From Parabacteroides sp. PH5-46 (GTDB lineage: Bacteria > Bacteroidota > Bacteroidia > Bacteroidales > Tannerellaceae), in the NCBI RefSeq assembly GCF_029892785.1, contig NZ_JARXXA010000001.1, forward strand, positions 124,001 to 188,000: a stretch of 64,000 bases of DNA, read 5' to 3'. Positions 16,104 to 25,332 of the stretch are shown here, piece by piece (position 1 is the stretch's first letter; every line of letters begins with the position of its first letter). Both the position numbers and the translations under genes were made by a program. Below the pieces are notes generated by a model that was not told the DNA's origin, did no database searches, and saw only the letters and a program-made list of their open reading frames with translations.

Positions 16104-19100
16104 ATGAATGTAAGAGATCTAAAGAAGACAGCTCGACTGTTGGCTGCCGGGATTTTAATGGCGACTATGCCATTTTCTCCCAATCAGGTTTTCGCATCCT
16201 CTCTTCAGACACATTATGTGTCGGTAGATATGACGAATGCGACATTAAAAGAACTTTTTGAGATGATTGAGCAAAAGTTCGACTACTCCTTCCTTATCCG
16301 GAATAACGACATCGATTTGAATGAGCGTATCACTGTTGATACCAAAGACAAATCGGTGGAAGAAATTCTGAAAAACGCCTTGAAAAATCAAAACGCCGAA
16401 TTTGTAGTAAATGATAACCGGATTATCGTTTATAAATCGGCAACAAAACCAGCTGAGAAATCAGTTGAAAAACAAATTGTACAGCAAACCACGAAAGTAT
16501 CGGGAACTGTTGTCGACGCTGTAACCGGTGAACCTGTTATCGGAGCAAATGTTGTTGTTAAAGGTACTACAAACGGCACAAGTACGGACTTTGACGGTAA
16601 CTTTTCTTTCGAAGCTCCTGCAGGTTCCATTCTGGTTGTATCGTATATCGGATACAATAGTCTGGAAGTTGCTGCTACAAACACTCCTATGACCATTCGT
16701 ATAAAAGAAGATAGTCAGGCATTAAGTGAAGTCGTAATTGTAGGATATGGCGTGCAAAAGCGCGAAAGTTTAACAGGTGCTTTGCAAACACTGAACAATG
16801 AAAAACTGACCAATATAACTACTCCCTCCGTTCAGAATATGATTGCCGGAAAATCTCCCGGTGTAATGGTTGCCCCTGGTGATGGCCGTCCCGGATCGGA
16901 AGGAAGTATTATCATTCGTGGTAAGGCATCGGTTAATGGTAATAATGATCCGCTATGGGTAGTAGACGGTGTAATCGTAGGATATAGAGCTAATCAGGCT
17001 TTGAACCCGAACGATATCGAAACCATGACGATTTTGAAAGATGCTGCATCTACAGCTATTTATGGTGCGCAGGGTTCAAATGGTGTTATTCTAGTTACTA
17101 CCAAGAAAGGACGTACGGATAAAATGAATATCAGCGCATCTGTAAAGCTGGGTGTAAATACACTGACAACCGGAAAAATGCAGGTTATGAACGGTGCTGA
17201 ACTATATGATCAATTCGCTGCATTTACAAACCAGGAAGAGGTTGTTTTCCCTCGCTGGAATCAGGAACTGCGTAACACGAATTTTGACTGGTGGGATTTT
17301 GCCACTCAAACAGGCTTTACACAGGATTATAACATATCTATTGCCGGAGGTACGGAAAAGCTCAGATCTTTCTTGTCTTTAAATCTTTATGATGAAGAAG
17401 GAGCTGTTAAAGGATATGATTTCAAACGTTATAACTTCCGCTTTAATGCCGAATACAAACCGTATGACTGGTTGTCTATCAAACCATCTATGAGTGGTTC
17501 GAGAAGAGAGATTATGAATAAGGAATACTCTGTTACAGCGATGTATAGTAATCTTCCATGGGATAGCCCTTATGATGAGGATGGAAATATTGTTCCACAT
17601 AAATCGTCACTTTGGGTGAATAGCAATTCAACCAATTATCTATATGATTTACAGTGGAATAATTCGCAATCGCTTACGCATACATTTATGGGTAATTTTG
17701 ACTTTGATGTTCGTATTACCGATTGGCTGACATTCTCTTCAATCAATAGTTATAGCTTTAACGAGTATGACTATAAGAATTACACCGATCCTCGTTCCAA
17801 TGCAGGTAGTGGCGTAGACGGACGTATGGAAGAGCAAAGACAGGAAACTATCCGCCGCTATACAAACCAACTGTTGCGTTTCAATAAGTCATTCGATAAG
17901 CACTCGGTTAACGGTGTTCTTGGTTATGAATTTAATGATTATAAATTTCAGTACTTGCAAGCAATTGGTACAGGATTTGTACCGGGATTTGAAGTGTTGA
18001 ATGTAGCTGCTATTCCTGAAAAAACTGCCGGTTATATCTATGAGAACGCAGTTCAATCTTATATCTTTAATGTGAATTATAGCTACGATAATAAATACTT
18101 GGCACAGTTCTCTTTCCGTCGTGACGGTTCATCCAAATTAGGCAAAGATGTTAGATATGGAAACCTGTTCTCTATCAGTGGCGGTTGGAATATCCACCGG
18201 GAGAGCTTTATGGAATATGACTGGCTGGATCAATTGAAACTTCGTGCTTCGTATGGTTCAACCGGTAACTTACCCGGAAAAGATTATCCGCAATACGATT
18301 TATATGCTGCCAATGCCAAATATAAAGGAGTGCCGGGTACTTTGATTTATCAAATCGGGAATAAAGACCTGACATGGGAAAAGACCTACACCTTGGGTAT
18401 CGGTCTGGATATAGCTGTATTTGATCGTGTACGTGCTACTATTGATTATTATAACAGATATACAAGCAATGTATTGTTTGAGGTACCTATTGCCAGTGTA
18501 ACGGGAGTTGATAAGAGGGTATGGCAAAATATTGGTGAAGTAGAAAATAAAGGATTTGAATTTACCATAGGTGCTGATATATTGAAAAACAAAGATTTCT
18601 ATTGGGGAGTTGATTTCAATATCGGTGTAAACCGTAATAAAGTGAAAAAACTGTATGGAGAAGCCAATCAAAACGGTATTGTAGAACAAGGATTCGGAGG
18701 ACCGGCCGGTAGTGTAGACCGTTTGATTAAAATAGGCGAGGATATCGATACATTCTATGGATATGAATGGGCAGGTGTAAATCCTGAAAACGGAGCTCCT
18801 CAATGGTATAAGACTGCAGAAGACGGAGTTACCCGCGAAATTACTTCTAAATACGCAGATGCAGACCGGGTTATTCTGGGTACATTGAATCCGGACTTCT
18901 TCGGTGGATTTTCTACTGATTTTGCATGGAAGAAATTTGATCTGAATGCTGTATTCTCTTATTCTGTAGGCGGACAGCTTTACAACTATGCACGTCAGGA
19001 ATATGACTCGGACGGAGCGTATGTAGACAGAAACCAGATGAAACTGAAAAAAGGCTGGAGCCGTTGGGAAAAGCCAGGCGATATTGCAACTCACCCGGTT

Positions 19101-19397
19101 GCTTCTTATAATAACAAATCCGAATCGCAGAAAATGTCGTCACGTTATCTGGAAGATGGAGATTTCTTGAAATTGCGTAGCTTGTCATTAGGATATAACT
19201 TTGATTTGACTCAATGGTCTATCTCTAATCTTCGCTTGTTCTTTACAGCTGAAAACCTGTTTACTATTACAGAATATTCAGGTGTTGACCCCGAATTACC
19301 GGTTAAGTCAAGCGACAATGCTGTAGTAAACGTAGCTGGACCTGCTGTTTATCCTACTACACGTAAATTTATGTTTGGTATCAACATTACTTTATAA
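16104..19397 (+). CDS. SusC/RagA-family TonB-dependent transducer with STN domain
   Basis: The 1097-residue protein has a signal peptide ending near FPNQVFAS-type residues, then an STN (secretin/TonB short N-terminal) domain at about 35-115 (NATLKELFEMIEQKFDYSFLI, EILKNALKNQNAEF). A CarboxypepD_reg-like domain follows at about 132-205 (VSGTVVDAVTGEPVIGANV), then a TonB box SEVVIVGYGVQKRESL, a plug (IIIRGKASVNGNNDPLWVVDG) and a barrel. The STN domain marks a receptor that both imports ligand and signals to FecR. With SusD, 13 bp downstream, it forms the import complex of the locus. All expected domains are present. Confidence 0.95.
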   Translation: MNVRDLKKTARLLAAGILMATMPFSPNQVFASSLQTHYVSVDMTNATLKELFEMIEQKFDYSFLIRNNDIDLNERITVDTKDKSVEEILKNALKNQNAEFVVNDNRIIVYKSATKPAEKSVEKQIVQQTTKVSGTVVDAVTGEPVIGANVVVKGTTNGTSTDFDGNFSFEAPAGSILVVSYIGYNSLEVAATNTPMTIRIKEDSQALSEVVIVGYGVQKRESLTGALQTLNNEKLTNITTPSVQNMIAGKSPGVMVAPGDGRPGSEGSIIIRGKASVNGNNDPLWVVDGVIVGYRANQALNPNDIETMTILKDAASTAIYGAQGSNGVILVTTKKGRTDKMNISASVKLGVNTLTTGKMQVMNGAELYDQFAAFTNQEEVVFPRWNQELRNTNFDWWDFATQTGFTQDYNISIAGGTEKLRSFLSLNLYDEEGAVKGYDFKRYNFRFNAEYKPYDWLSIKPSMSGSRREIMNKEYSVTAMYSNLPWDSPYDEDGNIVPHKSSLWVNSNSTNYLYDLQWNNSQSLTHTFMGNFDFDVRITDWLTFSSINSYSFNEYDYKNYTDPRSNAGSGVDGRMEEQRQETIRRYTNQLLRFNKSFDKHSVNGVLGYEFNDYKFQYLQAIGTGFVPGFEVLNVAAIPEKTAGYIYENAVQSYIFNVNYSYDNKYLAQFSFRRDGSSKLGKDVRYGNLFSISGGWNIHRESFMEYDWLDQLKLRASYGSTGNLPGKDYPQYDLYAANAKYKGVPGTLIYQIGNKDLTWEKTYTLGIGLDIAVFDRVRATIDYYNRYTSNVLFEVPIASVTGVDKRVWQNIGEVENKGFEFTIGADILKNKDFYWGVDFNIGVNRNKVKKLYGEANQNGIVEQGFGGPAGSVDRLIKIGEDIDTFYGYEWAGVNPENGAPQWYKTAEDGVTREITSKYADADRVILGTLNPDFFGGFSTDFAWKKFDLNAVFSYSVGGQLYNYARQEYDSDGAYVDRNQMKLKKGWSRWEKPGDIATHPVASYNNKSESQKMSSRYLEDGDFLKLRSLSLGYNFDLTQWSISNLRLFFTAENLFTITEYSGVDPELPVKSSDNAVVNVAGPAVYPTTRKFMFGINITL

Positions 19398-19410
19398 GAC
19401 ACTTTAAGAC

Positions 19411-21129
19411 ATGAAAAGAATAATATCAATTATATTGGTTGCATTTATCTGTACATTTACAGCTTGCGATCTGGAACGTCTGCCTTATACAGACCTCCCT
19501 GCCGAATCAATTGCAAATGACCCGGATGGCTCTTTTGAGCCTCTGATGAATGGTGTTTACTCCCAAATGAAAAACTGGTCTGATGCGATGCATCGTTGCG
19601 GCGAATATGCAGGTGATAATATAACCATTCGCGGAACATCAACGGATGCCTTTTTCGATTTTATTTCGTATTCAAGAAGCCCGGTTAATTATCGTTTGAA
19701 CAACTTCTGGAACTATAGCTATAAAGTAATTGCTCAAACCTCCAATATCATCAAATTAGTGGATGAAGGAAAGAGCACCTATATTGATAACAAACTGGGC
19801 GAATGTTATTTCATGCGCGGCTTGTCTTATTTCTACCTGGTGCGTGCTTTTGGCCGTCCCTTCTACCAGAGTCCGGAAACAAATCTGGGGGTACCTATTG
19901 TAAACGGAACTCCGGATGATGTATTTGGCGACTTGCCCGACCGCTCAAACGTAAGAGAAACCTACGAACAAGCTATCAGGGATTTGGAAAAAGGCGCTGA
20001 GATGATGACTGAAAACAACGGGCCTATCTTTGGATCCAGAGAAGCTGCCTGGGCAATACTTTCTAAGGTGTATTTGTTCATGAGTGGTACTTATGATCTG
20101 CCGAATCAGGAATATGCTCGTAAATCCATTGAATATGCCGACAAAGTGATAAACTCGGGTACATATAGCTTATTGGATCGTGAGACGTTTATGAAGTATA
20201 ATACATTTACTCCGGAGAATAACAAGGAAACTATTTTTGCCGTAAAACGTGTAGCTTCTGAGTTTTCAGGATACGATCATTACTACAACTTCAATGGTAT
20301 GTATGCTGTTGTAGGCGGTATGGGATGGGGCGAAATGTATGCCAGTGCCAAATACCTTGCTTTGTTGGATGAAACAGGCCGCAATGATTGGCGCAATGGT
20401 AAGATTGTTGATGCCCGCGCAAACTTCATCGCACCTCAGTATGAGACGAAAGATTCATTGGTTTTCCGTTTTATTTCGGATTTATACAATGATGGCGGAA
20501 CTCAGACAGGTTTTCTTTATACTCAGTTACCGGTAAAAGTAACTGGCAATACAGCTACTTGTGCTGACAGTGAAAACACGTACACATTAACTCCGATAGA
20601 TGTAGAACAGGGTAGTTGGAGTATTAAATATAAAGATGGCAAAACCTATCAGGGATATGTAGATCAATTCATTAAACTGAATCGTGCGATACTGATGTTT
20701 TATGTGTTGAAATGTTCACGTGAAGGAGAAGAGTCTCACCTGCATTCACCGGTTATTTCCCGTTTAGCTGAAATGTATCTGAACAAAGCGGAAGCTGCTG
20801 CCAAAATAGGTGATTATGCTACTGCTCTGGCAGCACTGAACACTATACGTGAACGCTCATTGCCGGGAGAAGGATATACATCTTTGAATGCAAGTAATGC
20901 AGAAGAAAGAATAGACAAGGAACGTACCTTGGAGTTGGCTTTCCAAGCAGAACGTAGTTATGATGTTTATCGCAATGGCAGGGCTTTGACACGCTACTAT
21001 CCGGGAGCTCACAACGCTATGGATGTTATCCAGCCAACGGATTACCGCTCAATCTACTTTATTCCTCAACAGGCTATTGATTCATATCCTGAAGGAAGTA
21101 CGTTGACGCAAAATCCGACTTCAAATTAA
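19411..21129 (+). CDS. SusD/RagB-family outer-membrane glycan-binding lipoprotein
   Basis: The 572-residue protein has a lipoprotein signal with acylation site near C19 (FTACDLERLP). TPR-like helices include KLGECYFMRGLSYFYLVRAFGRPFY, a segment repeated in SusD families, and a C-terminal part includes KERTLELAFQAERSYDVYRNGRALTRYY. It should bind the glycan on the cell surface and form the lid of the upstream SusC barrel. It is followed by a perfect 16 bp hairpin, and then by the GH109-type enzyme gene 83 bp away. Confidence 0.94.
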   Translation: MKRIISIILVAFICTFTACDLERLPYTDLPAESIANDPDGSFEPLMNGVYSQMKNWSDAMHRCGEYAGDNITIRGTSTDAFFDFISYSRSPVNYRLNNFWNYSYKVIAQTSNIIKLVDEGKSTYIDNKLGECYFMRGLSYFYLVRAFGRPFYQSPETNLGVPIVNGTPDDVFGDLPDRSNVRETYEQAIRDLEKGAEMMTENNGPIFGSREAAWAILSKVYLFMSGTYDLPNQEYARKSIEYADKVINSGTYSLLDRETFMKYNTFTPENNKETIFAVKRVASEFSGYDHYYNFNGMYAVVGGMGWGEMYASAKYLALLDETGRNDWRNGKIVDARANFIAPQYETKDSLVFRFISDLYNDGGTQTGFLYTQLPVKVTGNTATCADSENTYTLTPIDVEQGSWSIKYKDGKTYQGYVDQFIKLNRAILMFYVLKCSREGEESHLHSPVISRLAEMYLNKAEAAAKIGDYATALAALNTIRERSLPGEGYTSLNASNAEERIDKERTLELAFQAERSYDVYRNGRALTRYYPGAHNAMDVIQPTDYRSIYFIPQQAIDSYPEGSTLTQNPTSN

Positions 21130-21146
21130 CTATTTTAAATTATATA

Positions 21147-21189
21147 ATGCTCAGTTATCAAATATATTATACCTTTGATAACTGAGCAT
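21147..21189 (+). terminator. Perfect 16 bp hairpin between susD and the GH109-like gene
   Basis: Arms 21147-21162 and 21174-21189 pair fully, followed by aattttta. It may end most transcripts from the SusCD pair. The loop and right arm include TACCTTTG (21170-21177), a -7 consensus that could drive the downstream enzyme gene, so the site may be terminator and promoter at once. Confidence 0.65.
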
Positions 21190-21212
21190 AATTTTTAAAA
21201 CACACATAAAAG

Positions 21213-22607
21213 ATGGAAAACACTCGTCGTTCATTTATTAAAAAGATGACTGCTGCCGGTATAGGGACAGCCGGTCTTACACTAAGTAATAGTGCTACTG
21301 CTGCTCTGGCAGGAGAACCTCAGAAGAAGAAAACAACCGGAAAAGATGATGGCAAACTTCGTTTTGGTTTTATAGGAACAGGCTCCAGATGCAAGGAACA
21401 TATCAATAATGTATTGGCTATTCCAGACAATAAAATAGTGGCTATCTGTGATATACAAAAAGGCCCGCTGGAAAGTACCTTGAAGCATATTTCAAAGTTT
21501 AATGTTGCAGAGCCTAAAGTTTACACAGGCAGCGAACGTGCATACGAGCAAATGCTCAACAACGAAGAGTTTGATTGTGTAATTATCGCCAGCCCTTGGG
21601 AGTGGCACGTACCCATGTCGGTAGCTGCCATGAAAGCAGGCGTTCCTTACGTTGGCGTAGAGGTATCTGCCGCCAATACAGTAGAAGAATGCTGGGACTT
21701 GGTGAATGTTTCTGAAGCTACAGGTAGTCACCTGAACATCATGGAAAACGTATGCTATCGCCGCGATGTGATGGCTGCTTTGCGGATGGCTCGCGAAGGA
21801 CTTTTCGGAGAACTGCTACATGGTACTTGCGGCTATCAGCATGACTTACGCGATGTAAAGTTCAACGATGGAAAGAAATATACTTACCAAAAAGGTGGCG
21901 AATTACGTATGGGGCCAACTGCTTATGCCGAAGCTCAATGGCGTACGCAGCATTCCATCACTCGCAATGGGGATGTATATCCTACTCACGGCATAGGACC
22001 GGTTGCCAACTGCATGGATATCAACAGAGGAAACCGCTTCCTTTCTTTATCAGCCATGGCTACTCAAGCTCGTGGATTGCATAAGTTTGTTGTTGATAAT
22101 GGCGGCCCAAATCATGAATATGCAAAGATTAACTTCAACTTGGGAGATATCGTAACATCCATGATTAAATGTGCAAACGGACAGACTATTATCGTAACGC
22201 ACGATACCAATTCTCCACGTCCTTATTCCTTAGGTTTCCGTGTACAGGGAACAGAAGGGCTTTGGATGAATGATGGCAATCATGTATATGTAGAAGGACA
22301 GTCTAAACCTCACCGTTGGGATGAATCAGATGAGTGGTTCAAGAAATACGACCATAAGTTGTGGAGTTCTTTGGAAGCAAAAGCAAAAGAAGCCGGACAT
22401 GGCGGTATGGACTTCATCATGATGTATGATTTGATAGATGCTATCCGCAATAAGAAACCAGCCCCAATGGACTGCTACGATGCAGCTGCCTGGAGCGCCA
22501 TTTCAGGGCTTTCTGAAATGTCAATAGCCCGTGGCGGTGCTCTGGTTGATTTCCCGGACTTTACTCGTGGACAATGGATTCACCGTAAACCGGCATTTGC
22601 GCTGTAA
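21213..22607 (+). CDS. Tat-exported Gfo/Idh/MocA-fold glycosidase, GH109-like alpha-N-acetylgalactosaminidase
   Basis: The 464-residue protein begins with a twin-arginine signal (RRSFIKK at residues 5-11, then a hydrophobic stretch). A Rossmann NAD-binding segment RFGFIGTGSR follows, and then segments characteristic of GH109: ASPWEWHVPMSVAAMKAG, VGVEVSAANTVEECWDLV, NVCYRRDVMAALRMAREGLFGE, YPTHGIGPVANCMDINRGNRF and HEYAKINF. GH109 enzymes cleave terminal alpha-GalNAc by a redox mechanism with tightly bound NAD. Export by Tat fits a cofactor-loaded enzyme. As the last gene of an ECF-regulated SusCD locus it points to mucin-type or other GalNAc-bearing glycans as the substrate. A plain sugar dehydrogenase is the alternative. 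Confidence 0.87.
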   Translation: MENTRRSFIKKMTAAGIGTAGLTLSNSATAALAGEPQKKKTTGKDDGKLRFGFIGTGSRCKEHINNVLAIPDNKIVAICDIQKGPLESTLKHISKFNVAEPKVYTGSERAYEQMLNNEEFDCVIIASPWEWHVPMSVAAMKAGVPYVGVEVSAANTVEECWDLVNVSEATGSHLNIMENVCYRRDVMAALRMAREGLFGELLHGTCGYQHDLRDVKFNDGKKYTYQKGGELRMGPTAYAEAQWRTQHSITRNGDVYPTHGIGPVANCMDINRGNRFLSLSAMATQARGLHKFVVDNGGPNHEYAKINFNLGDIVTSMIKCANGQTIIVTHDTNSPRPYSLGFRVQGTEGLWMNDGNHVYVEGQSKPHRWDESDEWFKKYDHKLWSSLEAKAKEAGHGGMDFIMMYDLIDAIRNKKPAPMDCYDAAAWSAISGLSEMSIARGGALVDFPDFTRGQWIHRKPAFAL

Positions 22608-22615
22608 CAAGTGAC

Positions 22616-22639
22616 TTAGCAGGACTCACGTCCTGCTAA
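22616..22639. other. Small hairpin after the GH109-like gene
   Basis: A perfect 10 bp stem, ttagcaggac / gtcctgctaa, has a 4-base loop directly after the stop codon. It precedes the larger terminator. Confidence 0.55.
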
Positions 22640-22645
22640 AAATAA

Positions 22646-22703
22646 AACGTGTGCGAAAATAATTAGGATGCTTCCTATTCATTTTCGCACACGTTGTTTT
22701 TTT
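22646..22703. terminator. Bidirectional terminator between the GH109-like gene and the tRNA cluster
   Basis: A perfect 15 bp stem, aacgtgtgcgaaaat / attttcgcacacgtt (22646-22660 with 22681-22695), is followed on the plus strand by a run of T. On the minus strand it is followed by ttttattttt, so it can serve both converging units. Confidence 0.85.
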
Positions 22704-22710
22704 AGACACG

Positions 22711-22794
22711 TACGCAGGATGAGACTTGAACTCACACGCCGTAACCGGCACTACCCCCTCAAAGTAGCGTGTCTACCAATTCCACCACCTGCGC
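22711..22794 (-). tRNA. tRNA-Leu (GAG)
   Basis: This 84-base tRNA is encoded on the minus strand with a 7 bp acceptor stem GCGCAGG / CCUGCGU. The anticodon loop UUGAGGG has anticodon GAG, and there are a long variable arm as in class II tRNAs and a T loop UUCAAGU. The 3' CCA is not encoded. It is the last of three tRNAs read in the same direction. Confidence 0.93.
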
Positions 22795-22819
22795 ATAGTT
22801 TTGTGATAATAATGAGGTG

Positions 22820-22903
22820 TGCCCGGAACAGGACTCGAACCTGCACGTCCGCAAAGACACTCGCACCTGAAACGAGCGCGTCTACCAATTCCGCCACCCG
22901 GGC
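22820..22903 (-). tRNA. tRNA-Leu (CAG)
   Basis: This 84-base class II tRNA has acceptor stem GCCCGGG / UCCGGGC, anticodon loop UUCAGGU (anticodon CAG), a long variable arm and T loop UUCGAGU. CCA is not encoded. Confidence 0.93.
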
Positions 22904-22919
22904 ATCTAAGAAGTCAAAG

Positions 22920-22992
22920 AGCGAAAGACGGGACTCGAACCCGCGACCCTAACCTTGGCAAGGTTATGCTCTACCAACTGAGCTACTTTCGC
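22920..22992 (-). tRNA. tRNA-Gly (GCC)
   Basis: This 73-base tRNA has acceptor stem GCGAAAG / CUUUCGC, D arm with AGCUCAGUUGGUAGAGC, anticodon loop UUGCCAA (anticodon GCC) and T loop UUCGAGU. It is the first gene of the tRNA cluster, just downstream of a TATCTTTG box. Confidence 0.95.
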
Positions 22993-23004
22993 GTTATTGC
23001 GGTG

Positions 23005-23012
23005 CAAAGATA
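23005..23012 (-). promoter_or_regulatory. -7 box of the tRNA cluster
   Basis: The minus-strand TATCTTTG matches the Bacteroidales -7 consensus and ends 12 bp before the first base of tRNA-Gly. The -33 region falls in the TTGAAAA repeat. Confidence 0.75.
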
Positions 23013-23020
23013 GACAATTA

Positions 23021-23050
23021 ATTGAAAATTGAAAATTGAAAGGTGAAAAT
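23021..23050. repeat. Heptamer microsatellite (TTGAAAA)n
   Basis: About three copies of a 7 bp unit ttgaaaa are followed by a diverged copy. The same unit in the other orientation occurs at 51101-51130. Confidence 0.8.
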
Positions 23051-23081
23051 TTTCAGTATATATCTGAATAATTTTCACCTT
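23040..23081 (-). terminator. Hairpin downstream of rho
   Basis: Arms aaggtgaaaatt (23040-23051) and aattttcacctt (23070-23081) pair fully, and inner ttcag/ctgaa extends the stem. On the minus strand it follows the rho stop by 22 bp. Confidence 0.65.
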
Positions 23082-23103
23082 CCCATTTGAAATATCTAAG
23101 TGT

Positions 23104-25134
23104 TTAGCCGTTCATAGAGGCTAGAAACTCCATATTATCATACGTTTGCTCCATCCGTTTCTTTACGAATTCCATTGCTTCAATAGAGTTCATATCAGAT
23201 AGGTATTTACGTAATATCCACATGCGGTTTACGGTTGCATCGTCTTGCAGCAAGTCGTCGCGACGGGTACTTGAGGCAATGATGTCTACAGCCGGATAAA
23301 TACGCTTGTTAGACAACTTACGATCCAACTGAAGCTCCATATTACCTGTACCTTTAAACTCTTCAAAGATAACATCGTCCATTTTAGAGCCGGTATCTGT
23401 AAGAGCTGTCGCCAGAATGGTGAGGCTACCGCCATTTTCAATGTTACGGGCAGCACCAAAGAAGCGCTTAGGCTTTTGCAAGGCGTTGGCATCCACACCT
23501 CCGGAAAGAACCTTACCGGATGCCGGTTGAACGGTGTTGTATGCACGAGCCAGACGGGTAATAGAGTCTAACAGGATTACCACATCGTGTCCGCATTCCA
23601 CCATACGTTTAGCTTTATTCAGCACGATCTCGGCAATTTTTACGTGGCGCTCTGCCGGTTCGTCAAATGTTGAAGCAATAACTTCTGCATCTACACTGCG
23701 AGCCATATCGGTTACCTCTTCAGGACGTTCGTCAATCAGAAGGATAATCATATATACTTCCGGATGATTGGCGGCAATAGCATTTGCAATATCTTTCAGC
23801 AACATTGTTTTACCGGTCTTTGGCTGAGCTACGATCAATCCGCGCTGTCCTTTACCGATAGGAGAGAAGAGGTCTACTACGCGTACGGCGATGTTATCAT
23901 GTACTTTCGGAGCTTTCCGGGCAGTAAGCATGAACTTTTCGTCCGGGAAGAGGGGAGTCAGGTGGTCAAAAGGCACCCGGTCGCGTACTTCTTCTGGAGT
24001 ACGTCCGTTGATAAGATCTACTTTTACTAAGGGGAAATATTTTTCGCCTTCTTTGGGCGGACGTATCGGGCCGTCTACTACGTCACCAGTCCGTAGTCCG
24101 AATAGCTTTATCTGAGATTGAGATACATATATATCGTCGGGAGAAGTCAGATAGTTATAATCTGAAGAGCGAAGGAATCCGTATCCATCCTGCATAATCT
24201 CAAGTACCCCTGTTCCAGTCAGTATACCATCAAACTCATACTGTTTTTCCTGTTGTGCAGGAGGAGTATTATTCGTTTGTTGTTGTGATTGTTGCTGTTG
24301 TTGGGGCTGATTGACTTGTTTCTTTTCCGGTTGTTCCTTTTGTTCTTTCTGAGCCTTTTTAGGTTCGGGCTTAGACGGACTTAAAGGGAATAACTGATCC
24401 AGTAAAGAATTAGCACTTGGATGTTTAAATACGATACGTTTCTTTTCTTCTGCTGTTTGAGCCGAAGTTTCTGCGATCTCTTCTTTTACTTCCGCTTCTG
24501 TTTCCGGTACGATCTCTTCTTCGTACTCAGCTACTACCGGAGGAAGTAAAGGCTTCTCTACCTGTTTTACTATTTTAGGTTGTTCAGCCGCCTTTGCCAC
24601 AGGTTTTTCTTCTGCTGGCTTTGGCTCTTTTGAAACTATAACTTCTTCGTTTTTAGCAGTTGGCAATGCGGCTGCAGCTACCTTTTCATTCTTTTCAATA
24701 CGATTCCTTTTTTTGCGTTCCGGCTGTTCTTTCTGTTCTGTTTCAGGATTTGCCACTTGGGTAGCTTCGGCCGGTTCCGCTTTTACCGTTTCCGGTTTAG
24801 GCGTTTCTTTCTTGCTTACTGCTTTTTTTTGCGGAGAATTGTTCGTTACTGTTGTTTCTTCTTTTTTAGATGTTTCTTTTGCCGTTTTAGGAGTGCTGGC
24901 TTTGGTGGTTTTTTTAGCCTTGGCTTCAGCCTTTTGGGCTTCTTTCTTTGCTTCCTTCTCCTTTGCTTTCTCGGCTTGAATACCGGCTATAGAAATAGCT
25001 TGTTCATCAAGGATTCTATATACCAGTTCTTCTTTTTTAAAGGAACTAATCTTCTTTATTCCTAACTCACCCGCAATCTTTTGTAGTTCGGGTAAAAGTT
25101 TTTCATTTAGCTCTAAAATGTTATATTTCTGCAT
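23104..25134 (-). CDS. rho: Transcription termination factor Rho with long disordered N-terminal insertion
   Basis: The 676-residue protein has a Rho_N helical domain (1-45). A low-complexity stretch of about 250 residues (about 50-300) follows, first rich in K, A, E and T, later with Q runs. Then come the RNA-binding cold-shock-like domain ([20 protein letters not shown]) and the RecA-type ATPase with Walker [11 protein letters not shown] and Walker [18 protein letters not shown]. coli Rho has 419 residues, so about 250 are extra. A long disordered region is known for Bacteroidota Rho, and in Bacteroides thetaiotaomicron Rho it is reported to drive phase separation. Monocistronic transcription is likely, with a candidate promoter at 25308. 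Confidence 0.96.
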   Translation of the reverse strand: MQKYNILELNEKLLPELQKIAGELGIKKISSFKKEELVYRILDEQAISIAGIQAEKAKEKEAKKEAQKAEAKAKKTTKASTPKTAKETSKKEETTVTNNSPQKKAVSKKETPKPETVKAEPAEATQVANPETEQKEQPERKKRNRIEKNEKVAAAALPTAKNEEVIVSKEPKPAEEKPVAKAAEQPKIVKQVEKPLLPPVVAEYEEEIVPETEAEVKEEIAETSAQTAEEKKRIVFKHPSANSLLDQLFPLSPSKPEPKKAQKEQKEQPEKKQVNQPQQQQQSQQQTNNTPPAQQEKQYEFDGILTGTGVLEIMQDGYGFLRSSDYNYLTSPDDIYVSQSQIKLFGLRTGDVVDGPIRPPKEGEKYFPLVKVDLINGRTPEEVRDRVPFDHLTPLFPDEKFMLTARKAPKVHDNIAVRVVDLFSPIGKGQRGLIVAQPKTGKTMLLKDIANAIAANHPEVYMIILLIDERPEEVTDMARSVDAEVIASTFDEPAERHVKIAEIVLNKAKRMVECGHDVVILLDSITRLARAYNTVQPASGKVLSGGVDANALQKPKRFFGAARNIENGGSLTILATALTDTGSKMDDVIFEEFKGTGNMELQLDRKLSNKRIYPAVDIIASSTRRDDLLQDDATVNRMWILRKYLSDMNSIEAMEFVKKRMEQTYDNMEFLASMNG

Positions 25135-25307
25135 ATGTAAGAAATGTGTAAATCAATTTGTACATATTTAGGTCTAGGTACCTTTATTTTGTACAATGCA
25201 ATCAATGTGTTATCTTAAAAATTAATAGGTAAATATATTTTCATGTAATAACCGGATAGTTTAACTAATTTGAATATTAGCAACACCAATGCGGAAGTAA
25301 TTTTGTG

Positions 25308-25315
25308 CAAAGGTA
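25308..25315 (-). promoter_or_regulatory. Candidate -7 box for rho
   Basis: The minus-strand TACCTTTG lies about 175 bp upstream of the rho start, implying a long leader. Rho leaders are known sites of autoregulation in other bacteria. No clear -33 box is seen. Confidence 0.45.
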
Positions 25316-25332
25316 TAATTTTTTTTAGAATA

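Noticed and set aside
22668-23013. Two plus-strand ORFs (94 and 64 codons) over the tRNA cluster
   Set aside because: They are antisense to three tRNA genes with complete cloverleaf features and only mirror tRNA sequence.
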